Part shown: positions 1 to 4,673 of the stretch, piece after piece
Position numbering within the stretch: the stretch's first letter is position 1
Layout of the letters: each line of letters begins with the position of its first letter
Assembly (NCBI GenBank): GCA_964544305.1
Contig: CAZJAZ010000086.1
Coordinates: 1-5,376 of the forward strand
DNA length: 5,376 bases
DNA from: JAFDWI01 sp964544305
GTDB taxonomy: Bacteria; Actinomycetota; Acidimicrobiia; Acidimicrobiales; Iamiaceae
Direction: 5' to 3'
Translations under genes and position numbers: made by a program
Notes under the pieces: model-generated
Told to the model about the DNA's origin: nothing
Database searches by the model: none
What the model saw: the letters and a program-made list of their open reading frames with translations, nothing else

Positions 1-170
1 GGTTTCAACTTTCGATCGTGCCATTTGCCTTGGCGATCTTGCGCTATGCCCTCCTCGTTGATCAAGGCAAGGGCGGAGCTCCCGAAGACGTCGTACTCGG
101 CGACCGCATACTGATCGGACTCGGACTTGCGTGGGCCGCGCTCTTCGCTATTGGATTGGCAGTGACATGA
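1..170 (+). CDS. ubiA: UbiA-family prenyltransferase, decaprenyl-phosphate phosphoribosyltransferase (DPPR synthase) type, C-terminal fragment
   Basis: The reading frame is open from base 3 to the TGA at 168-170 and gives the last 55 residues of a membrane protein whose start lies outside the window. The fragment reads as a hydrophobic segment with PFALAILRYALL, then a polar loop GKGGAPEDVVLGDR, then a final membrane helix (LIGLGLAWAALFAIGLAVT). The LRYA...GGAPE-(D/E)-V-L-DR pattern is how I remember the C-terminus of actinobacterial DPPR synthases (M. tuberculosis Rv3806c, called UbiA). These enzymes transfer 5-phosphoribose from PRPP to decaprenyl phosphate at the membrane, the first committed step of arabinan donor synthesis. 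The stop overlaps the dprE1 start (ATGA), so the two are almost certainly co-transcribed and coupled. The catalytic Asp-rich motifs are outside the window, so the assignment rests on this tail plus the DprE1 neighbour. Confidence 0.85.
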   Translation, partial: FQLSIVPFALAILRYALLVDQGKGGAPEDVVLGDRILIGLGLAWAALFAIGLAVT

Positions 171-1519
171 CACGTACCGCCATCGCCGGTTGGGGTCGCA
201 CGCCTTCATCGCAGGCCGATCTCATATGCCCGCAGCGACAAGAACGAATCGTTGAGTTGATCGAAGCGGCGGGCGATCGAGGGATCATTGCGCGCGGGCT
301 TGGCCGAAGTTACGGCGATCCTGCTCAGAACGCGGGTGGCACGGTTGTTGACATGACCGACTTGCGTGGCATTACCGCCTTCGACTCAACGACTGGCATC
401 GTTACCGCATTATCGGGCACATCGCTCCATGACCTCATGCGCTGGCTCATACCCTACGGATGGTTCGTGCCGGTCACACCTGGAACCAGGTATGTCACCG
501 TCGGCGGAGCCGTTGCCAACGACATCCACGGGAAGAATCACCACAGTGCAGGAAGTTGGGGGGACCACGTCCTCTCAATCACGTTGGCTACCCCGGCATT
601 GGGGGTCATCACGGTGAGCCCCTCAATTCATCCCGAATATTTTTGGGCGACCGTCGGAGGCGTTGGCCTGACGGGCATCATTCTTGACGTCACGTTTCAA
701 CTCAAACGCATCGCAACTTCAAGCATCATTGCCGACACCGACAAGACCCGCAACGCACAAGACGTCATGGACATGATGACGCAAGGTGATGCCGACTACG
801 AGTATTCCGTCGCGTGGATTGACCTTTCATCAACCGGCCGGTCACTTGGTCGAAGCGTGCTCGAACGGGGACGATTTGCCGAAATCGACGACCTACCAGC
901 CGACAAGCGGGAAAACCCGTTGGCGTATGCAGGCCGAGAGCTCATTCCCATGCCCGTCGTTGCGCCCCCGCATCTTCTCAATCCGCTCAGTGTGCGCCTT
1001 CTCAACGAAGCGTGGTACTTGAAATCACCGAAGTTTCGACAGGGACGCATTCTGACGATCCCGTGGTATTTCCATCCGCTCGACATGATGAAACATTGGA
1101 ACCGTGGATACGGGCCATCGGGTCTCTTGCAATGGCAAGTGGTCGTGCCACTTGGTGCCGAAGACACCATGTTGCGTATCGTTTCTGAGCTTGCCGCAAC
1201 CCAGTGCGCATCTGTTGTCAACGTGCTCAAACGCTTTGGCCCTGGCAATGCGGGCATGTTGTCGTTTCCAGTCGAGGGGTGGACGCTGTCAGTGGATCTT
1301 GCCGCCGAACTCGCACGTGCGGGCCCGGTGCTTGATCGAATCGACAAGTGGGTCATTGAAGCCGGAGGTCGCCACTACCTCGCGAAAGATTCACGAATGC
1401 GGCCCGAGACTTTTGCGGCGGGCTACCCGCGTCTTAACGAGTGGCGAAACATTCGGGCACAACTTGATCCCGAACACACGCTCCAAAGCGACCAAGCTCG
1501 ACGTTTGCTGCTTGTGTAA
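167..1519 (+). CDS. dprE1: Decaprenylphosphoryl-beta-D-ribose oxidase (FAD-dependent), DprE1
   Basis: A 450-residue homologue of DprE1 (461 residues in M. tuberculosis). DprE1 oxidises the 2'-OH of decaprenylphosphoryl-ribose to the 2'-keto form, which DprE2 reduces to decaprenylphosphoryl-arabinose, the arabinan donor. The FAD-binding half (VAO/PCMH fold) covers about residues 1-180: GWGRTPSS near 8-15, ARGLGRSYGD at 42-51, TPGTRYVTVGGA at 104-115, DIHGKNHHSAGS at 119-130 (His121 matches Mtb His132) and WATVGGVGLTGI at 160-171. The substrate half holds HPLDM (303-307), WNRGYGP (311-317), LQWQ (321-324), FPVEGWTLSVD (367-377) and LAKDSR (405-410; Lys407 matches the catalytic Lys418). The chosen ATG overlaps the upstream stop as ATGA; an in-frame GTG at 131 would add 12 residues lying inside the prenyltransferase. 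Odd points: Ser375 stands where Mtb has Cys387, and Phe302 where Mtb has Tyr314. dprE2 does not follow. Confidence 0.95.
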   Translation: MTRTAIAGWGRTPSSQADLICPQRQERIVELIEAAGDRGIIARGLGRSYGDPAQNAGGTVVDMTDLRGITAFDSTTGIVTALSGTSLHDLMRWLIPYGWFVPVTPGTRYVTVGGAVANDIHGKNHHSAGSWGDHVLSITLATPALGVITVSPSIHPEYFWATVGGVGLTGIILDVTFQLKRIATSSIIADTDKTRNAQDVMDMMTQGDADYEYSVAWIDLSSTGRSLGRSVLERGRFAEIDDLPADKRENPLAYAGRELIPMPVVAPPHLLNPLSVRLLNEAWYLKSPKFRQGRILTIPWYFHPLDMMKHWNRGYGPSGLLQWQVVVPLGAEDTMLRIVSELAATQCASVVNVLKRFGPGNAGMLSFPVEGWTLSVDLAAELARAGPVLDRIDKWVIEAGGRHYLAKDSRMRPETFAAGYPRLNEWRNIRAQLDPEHTLQSDQARRLLLV

Positions 1520-1523
1520 TACT

Positions 1524-1560
1524 CACGGCCTACCGTCTTGATGGGCCGTGCCTTGTTATT
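1524..1560. terminator. Hairpin terminator between convergent dprE1 and mscL
   Basis: CACGGCC at 1524-1530 pairs with GGCCGTG at 1544-1550. Two more pairs (T-G wobble 1531/1543 and A-T 1532/1542) give a 9-bp stem with a 9-base loop. On the + strand it is followed by the moderately T-rich CCTTGTTATT, so it fits as the dprE1 terminator. The T-rich tail overlaps the mscL stop (1556-1558). On the - strand the tail is poor in T, so termination of mscL here is less certain. Confidence 0.6.
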
Positions 1561-1918
1561 GACGGGCTTTTAATGCGTCACGTATTTCGGTGAGCAACGC
1601 AATCTCGTCTGGCCCAGTTTCCTCGTCAACATCTTTTCGCATGACGTTGTACGCCTTGACCACAACGAACATGGCAAACGCGACGATGAGAAAGGCAATA
1701 ACCGCGTTGAGAAACGAGCCGTAACGAATCTGCGCATGGTTCACCGTGAACGAAAGCGCAGAAAAGTCAGGTTTGCCGACGACAACCGCAATGATTTGCA
1801 TCAACAGGTCGTTGGTAAACGATTTGACCAGTGCCGCAAATGCGGTGCCCATGACAAATGCCACCGCCATGTCAACAAGATTGCCTTTGTTGATGAATTC
1901 TTTGAACTCTTTGATCAT
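1556..1918 (-). CDS. mscL: Large-conductance mechanosensitive channel MscL
   Basis: A 120-residue MscL subunit; the family forms a pentameric inner-membrane safety valve that opens under membrane tension in hypo-osmotic shock. All parts are visible: the N-terminal amphipathic helix IKEFKEF (2-8), GN-VD at the head of TM1 (12-16), TM1 to about 46, a short extracellular loop with KPDFSALSFTVNHAQIRYGSFLNAV (49-73), TM2 about 72-92, and the cytoplasmic helix LLTEIRDALKARQ (108-120), nearly the E. coli LLTEIRDLLK. The length is short because the loop and C-terminal tail are compact, as in several actinobacterial versions. The ATG at 1918 is preferred over the GTG at 1921 because the Shine-Dalgarno spacing is better. 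Odd: the TM1 constriction carries Met17 and Phe21 where M. tuberculosis has Leu17 and Val21, and the usual MPP/TPL at the end of TM1 is MQI (40-42). It is a single-gene unit, convergent with dprE1. Confidence 0.95.
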   Translation of the reverse strand: MIKEFKEFINKGNLVDMAVAFVMGTAFAALVKSFTNDLLMQIIAVVVGKPDFSALSFTVNHAQIRYGSFLNAVIAFLIVAFAMFVVVKAYNVMRKDVDEETGPDEIALLTEIRDALKARQ

Positions 1919-1925
1919 CACCGTG

Positions 1926-1931
1926 CTCCTT
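1926..1931 (-). promoter_or_regulatory. mscL Shine-Dalgarno site (AAGGAG)
   Basis: Read on the minus strand this is AAGGAG, an almost full anti-16S match. It lies 7 bases from the ATG at 1918 but only 4 from the GTG at 1921, so it favours the ATG as the mscL start. Confidence 0.75.
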
Positions 1932-1956
1932 GAAAGTTACCGTCGCCCTCTATTGT
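1930..1956 (+). promoter_or_regulatory. Possible promoter for the HAD phosphatase
   Basis: TTGAAA at 1930-1935 (5 of 6 to the -35 consensus) and TATTGT at 1951-1956 (TANNNT, like actinobacterial -10 boxes) are separated by 15 bases, which is shorter than usual. Transcription would begin near 1963-1965, at or beside the GTG chosen as the start. That would make the mRNA leaderless, in keeping with the lack of a Shine-Dalgarno. The -35 box overlaps the mscL ribosome binding site on the other strand. Confidence 0.35.
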
Positions 1957-1964
1957 GCCTGTTC

Positions 1965-2618
1965 GTGAACGCAGACAATGAGTTTTCATCGCAACGGCCT
2001 GGTGTGGCCGCGTTTGATTTCGATGGGACACTGGTTCGCCGTGACACGCTGCTGCCTTTCTTGGCGAAGCTCAAGAGCCGCCGTGAACTTGGTCTTGCGC
2101 TCATTGCACAAGCACGCCGGTATCGCTCCGATTCGGATGCCGCAAAGCTCGACGTACTCAGACGCCTCACCGCTGGGTTATCTCGCGACAACGCGGAACA
2201 ACTCGGCCGCGACTACGCCGTTGGGTTGCATCACCTGTTGCGACCCGACGTCATGGCGCGCCTTCGTTGGCACCGCAGCGCGGGTCATGCCCTCGTGATT
2301 GTCTCGGCGTCACTTGGCCTCTATCTTCGGCCTTTCGGCCGGACGCTTGGATTTGACGAGGTAATCGCTGTTGAGCTCGAAGCCGACGATGCTGGCTTTT
2401 ACACCGGTGAGCTTCCTGGCAACGTCAATGTACGCGGCCCAGAAAAAGCCCGTCGCCTTAACCTTTGGCTCAACGACCACTACGACCAAGGAATCCGCCC
2501 AGAGATATGGGCGTACGGTGACACATCTGGCGACACCGAATTGCTCGCCATGGCCGACCATCCAACTTGGATCGATAAAAAGAATGGCCTCCCGGTTTCC
2601 CAGGAGGCCGATTCTTAA
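1965..2618 (+). CDS. HAD superfamily subfamily IB phosphatase (SerB-like), substrate unknown
   Basis: A cytosolic 217-residue phosphohydrolase with all four HAD motifs. Motif I is FDFDGTLV (17-24; Asp18 nucleophile, Asp20 acid/base), motif II VIVSASLG (Ser114), motif III Lys161 in GPEKARRL, and motif IV AYGDTSGD (183-190; Asp186 and Asp190 for Mg2+). An all-alpha cap of about residues 30-100 follows motif I, as in the IB group with phosphoserine phosphatase. The residues around the motifs resemble the generic HAD-IB hydrolases rather than true SerB. The open frame runs far upstream, antisense to mscL, so the start is uncertain: the GTG at 1965 leaves 16 residues before motif I, and a GTG at 2004 would leave only a few. 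No Shine-Dalgarno is seen. The last 11 or so codons contain the terminator of the convergent dehydrogenase gene. A role in dephosphorylating decaprenyl-phosphoribose-5-phosphate is conceivable from the neighbourhood but is not shown. Confidence 0.85.
   Translation: MNADNEFSSQRPGVAAFDFDGTLVRRDTLLPFLAKLKSRRELGLALIAQARRYRSDSDAAKLDVLRRLTAGLSRDNAEQLGRDYAVGLHHLLRPDVMARLRWHRSAGHALVIVSASLGLYLRPFGRTLGFDEVIAVELEADDAGFYTGELPGNVNVRGPEKARRLNLWLNDHYDQGIRPEIWAYGDTSGDTELLAMADHPTWIDKKNGLPVSQEADS
2576..2616 (-). terminator. Rho-independent terminator of the SDR gene, embedded in the HAD coding end
   Basis: GGCCTCC at 2586-2592 pairs perfectly with GGAGGCC at 2603-2609 around a 10-base loop. Outside a single bulged base (2610), AAGAAT (2580-2585) pairs with ATTCTT (2611-2616). 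Read on the minus strand the hairpin starts about 20 bases after the SDR stop and is followed by ATTCTTTTTAT, a good U-tract. On the plus strand only ATTCTTAACC follows, so it may act weakly for the HAD gene too. The whole element lies inside the last codons and stop of the HAD gene. Confidence 0.8.
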
Positions 2619-2623
2619 CCAAC

Positions 2624-2636
2624 GAGCATCATGCTC
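2624..2636. repeat. Short palindrome in the convergent gap
   Basis: GAGCAT-C-ATGCTC is a perfect 6-bp inverted repeat around one central base. It covers the junction between the HAD stop (2618) and the SDR stop codon (2635-2637). With a one-base centre only about 4-5 pairs could form in RNA. No T-run follows on either strand, so it is not a terminator by itself. It may be chance. Confidence 0.3.
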
Positions 2637-3411
2637 ACTTTGGTTGTAGGCGTGCACCACCGTCAAGGCGAATTGTTTCGCCGTTCATGTAACTGTTCGA
2701 AAGAAGTTCCGCGGCCAACGACGCAAACTCAGTTCCAAAGCCAAGGCGCTTCGGGAACAACACGTCTTTCTTGAGTTTGTCTTTGAACTGCTCGGAGAAG
2801 TCACCTTCGCCATAAATCGGCGTGTCAATCAACCCAGGGGCAATCGTGTTGACGCGCACGCCAACCGCGGACAAGTCTCGGGCGATGGGCAACGTCATGC
2901 CAACAACGCCACCTTTTGATGACGAGTAGGCAGCCTGGCCAATTTGGCCATCAAATGCGGCGAGAGAAGCGGTGTTGACGATTGCACCGTGCTCGTTGTC
3001 GTCAAGTGCTTCCATCGTTGACATGGCCGTCGCCGCAATGCGGATGCAATTGAAACTTCCCACCAAGTTCACTTCAATGACCTTGCGGTAGACATCCAAG
3101 TCGTGGGCCGACGAGTATTCGCCATCTTTGCCAATTGTCCGGGTTGCCCAACCGATGCCAGCGCAGTTCACGAGCGACCGCAGTGGCCCCAGATCTTTCG
3201 CTGCTTCACAGGCTTCAATCACCTGATCGGTGTTGGTGACATCGACGTGAACAAACGCACCACCAAGCTCAGACGCAACCGCGTTGCCTTTCTCATCGTT
3301 CATGTCGGCGACAACAACCTTGACGCCGCGCTGTGCCAACAGCCGCGCGGTGGCTTCGCCGAGACCCGAAGCCCCGCCCGTGATAATTGCAGAAGTACCG
3401 TTAAGTTCCAT
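2635..3411 (-). CDS. Short-chain dehydrogenase, 3-hydroxyacyl-CoA dehydrogenase type 2 (HSD17B10)-like
   Basis: A 258-residue classical SDR. The Rossmann motif TGGASGLG is at 11-18 and VVVADMN with Asp36 ends beta-2, which predicts NAD over NADP. NCAG is at 82-85, VNL with Asn115 in helix 4, NTAS with Ser149, YSSSK with Tyr162 and Lys166 (catalytic), and PGLIDTP at 192-198 is the post-catalytic loop. The long insert with IGKDGEYSSAHDLDVY (93-108) before Asn115, and the pattern HGAIVNTASLAAFDGQIGQAAY, are typical of type 2 3-hydroxyacyl-CoA dehydrogenases that oxidise short-chain or branched 3-hydroxyacyl-CoAs, for example in isoleucine or fatty acid breakdown. The exact substrate cannot be read from sequence. 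The start at 3411 (MELNGTSAIITGG) matches the family's N-terminus; an ATG at 3477 would add 22 atypical residues. It is monocistronic and flanked by convergent HAD and divergent J-domain genes. It is not DprE2-like. Confidence 0.9.
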   Translation of the reverse strand: MELNGTSAIITGGASGLGEATARLLAQRGVKVVVADMNDEKGNAVASELGGAFVHVDVTNTDQVIEACEAAKDLGPLRSLVNCAGIGWATRTIGKDGEYSSAHDLDVYRKVIEVNLVGSFNCIRIAATAMSTMEALDDNEHGAIVNTASLAAFDGQIGQAAYSSSKGGVVGMTLPIARDLSAVGVRVNTIAPGLIDTPIYGEGDFSEQFKDKLKKDVLFPKRLGFGTEFASLAAELLSNSYMNGETIRLDGGARLQPK

Positions 3412-3418
3412 ACGATCA

Positions 3419-3447
3419 AGACTATTGAGTGCCAAGGGGGCACCCAA
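3419..3447 (-). promoter_or_regulatory. Possible promoter for the SDR gene, leaderless
   Basis: On the minus strand TTGGGT (3447-3442) and TAGTCT (3424-3419, TANNNT) are 17 bases apart. The ATG at 3411 follows after 7 bases, about where transcription would begin. No Shine-Dalgarno precedes that ATG, so a leaderless mRNA fits. This rests on weak hexamers. Confidence 0.3.
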
Positions 3448-3460
3448 AGCCCGCCAAGTA

Positions 3461-3490
3461 CTGGCATGAACGCGCATGTCTAGATAAGAT
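3461..3490 (+). promoter_or_regulatory. Possible promoter for the J-domain gene
   Basis: CTGGCA (3461-3466) and TAAGAT (3485-3490, TANNNT) are 18 bases apart. Transcription would begin near 3497, leaving about 39 bases of leader that include the GGAG ribosome site at 3524-3527. It is the best -35/-10 pair I see in the divergent gap 3412-3535. Confidence 0.35.
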
Positions 3491-3535
3491 TGCTACCTTA
3501 CGGGCGATGCTGTAGGAACAGACGGAGAATGAGAA

Positions 3536-4009
3536 ATGGCATTGTTCAAAAAATTGCAGGCTCGAAGCACCGATGACGACACGATCAGCCTTGACGATGA
3601 CGCAAACGCATGGTGGGCAGACCGTGACGAACTCGAAAAGGTCTTTATCCCCAAGCAGCGCACCCAGTTTGAACCGGACGCACCCAAAGAACGTCCGAGT
3701 TCGGCATTTGCCGATCAATACTCTGCCGAGTCATTGTTCAATTGGGCGTCGAGTCCGACTCCGGACGATCCCACCCATGGTGGAGCTGGCACACCTCTTG
3801 ACCCCTACCGTGTGCTCGGGCTCCAACCAGGAGCGTCAATCAGCGAGGTTGTCTCGGCGCACCGCAAGCTGGCAAAGCAGTACCACCCTGATCAACTCCA
3901 TGACATTGGCGAAGCCGAGCGTGCTGCGGCGGCACAGCGAATGAGCATCATCAACGCGGCATATCAAGAACTTCGGAGCCGGCTCGTTGAGCAGCGCCAC
4001 TCGGTGTGA
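3536..4009 (+). CDS. Small protein with C-terminal J domain (DnaJ-like), N-terminal region unrecognised
   Basis: 157 residues. The C-terminal part (about 88-150) is a J domain: DPYRVLGLQPGAS (89-101), helix II SEVVSAHRKLAKQYHPD with the invariant HPD at 117-119, and helix III/IV with AQRMSIINAAYQELRSRL (133-150). J domains recruit Hsp70 (DnaK) and stimulate its ATPase. There is no Gly/Phe region, zinc finger or C-terminal substrate domain, so this is a type III J protein, not DnaJ itself. The first 85 or so residues are polar and acidic (DDDTISLDDDANAWWADRDE) with AESLFNWAS at 64-72. I do not recognise a domain there and see no membrane segment, so it is probably a soluble adaptor region. GGAG at 3524-3527, 8 bases before the ATG, supports the start. 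The 3' end overlaps the ABC ATPase gene on the other strand by 59 bases. Confidence 0.85.
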   Translation: MALFKKLQARSTDDDTISLDDDANAWWADRDELEKVFIPKQRTQFEPDAPKERPSSAFADQYSAESLFNWASSPTPDDPTHGGAGTPLDPYRVLGLQPGASISEVVSAHRKLAKQYHPDQLHDIGEAERAAAAQRMSIINAAYQELRSRLVEQRHSV

Positions 4010-4673
4010 TCTTTCCATCGAGTAACTGAATGGTTCGGTGTGCCTGCACGTCAAGGCGCGCATCGTGGCTCACACACAAAACCGCTCGACCCTCATCCTG
4101 TGCGAGGGACCGAAGTTGATCAATCACAAGTTCGGCTGACCGATCATCAAGGTTGCCCGTCGGCTCGTCGGCTAAAACGACCGGCGGCTCGTTCGCGAGG
4201 CCTCGGGCCAACGCCACTCGTGCTCGTTCGCCCCCCGACATCTGTGGCGGCCGACGCTGCGCTATTGCCCCCAAATTCAGCCGCTCAAGGAGTTCTGCAG
4301 CCCGAGCGCGGCGCTCGGGCCGCGACCGGTGCGTTGCAAACATGGCAAGTTCAATGTTTTGTGCCGCCGTTAGCCTTGGAATCAAGTTGTGGAGTTGAAA
4401 CACGATTCCGACGTTTTGTCGACGAAATTTGCTGAGATTTGCTCGACTGTGGTGTGCGATCGTCACGCCATCGACCGTGATCATTCCTGAATCTGGAGGC
4501 TCAAGCGCACCCATGAGATGGATCAACGTGGACTTACCTGCACCTGATGGGCCGGTCAAGGCCACGAACTCACCTCGTTGCAACGCAAACGAAACGCGAT
4601 CAAGGACGACGACATCACCGAATCGCTTCGTGACTTCATCCACGCGCACAACAGGTTCTCTATGTTCATTCAC
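3951..4673 (-). CDS. ABC transporter ATP-binding protein, MacB/LolD type
   Basis: A 240-residue cytoplasmic ATPase that would power the permease encoded just upstream. The nucleotide-binding domain is complete: Walker A GPSGAGKST (41-49), Q-loop Gln93 in VFQLHNLIPRLTAAQNIELA, signature MSGGERAR (145-152), Walker B VVLADEPTGNLDD (165-177; Asp169, Glu170) and H-loop His203 in CVSHD. The FQLHNLIP and DEPTGNLD wording places it in the MacB/LolD/FtsE-like group, which extracts or exports lipoproteins, peptides or drugs, or signals across the membrane. The substrate cannot be deduced. The start is the GTG at 4673, inside GTGAATGA where it overlaps the permease stop. The longer frame to 4808 lies within the permease. 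A nearby ATG at 4669 is in another frame. The last 19 residues are encoded opposite the J-domain gene, and no terminator is visible beyond the stop. Confidence 0.92.
   Translation of the reverse strand: MNEHREPVVRVDEVTKRFGDVVVLDRVSFALQRGEFVALTGPSGAGKSTLIHLMGALEPPDSGMITVDGVTIAHHSRANLSKFRRQNVGIVFQLHNLIPRLTAAQNIELAMFATHRSRPERRARAAELLERLNLGAIAQRRPPQMSGGERARVALARGLANEPPVVLADEPTGNLDDRSAELVIDQLRSLAQDEGRAVLCVSHDARLDVQAHRTIQLLDGKITPSGAAQRAGSEVLDMPR

Noticed and set aside
796..1356. Long open frame (186 codons) on the minus strand inside dprE1
   Set aside because: It is a shadow of dprE1: the protein is Ser/Arg/Pro-rich with no recognisable fold, while the plus strand matches DprE1 motif by motif.
1961..1970. 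GTTCGTGAAC as a possible SOS (LexA) box
   Set aside because: The arms are GTTC-N2-GAAC, the reverse orientation and spacing from the actinobacterial GAAC-N4-GTTC site, and it covers the proposed HAD start codon.
2635..3411. SDR as the missing DprE2
   Set aside because: Its motif wording (long insert before Asn115, AAFDGQIGQAAY) is that of type 2 3-hydroxyacyl-CoA dehydrogenases, and it is in a separate transcription unit.
3412..3477. SDR start at the ATG at 3477
   Set aside because: The 22 extra residues before MELNG are unlike SDR N-termini, and in this family the Rossmann motif normally begins about 10 residues from the start.
3103..3483. 126-codon plus-strand open frame opposite the SDR gene
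   Set aside because: The minus strand carries a complete SDR with all catalytic residues, and this frame shows no family resemblance or ribosome site.
3976..3985. GAGCCGGCTC palindrome as a terminator in the convergent overlap
   Set aside because: It is a 10-base palindrome without a loop and has no T-run on either side, so it is likely chance in GC-rich coding sequence.
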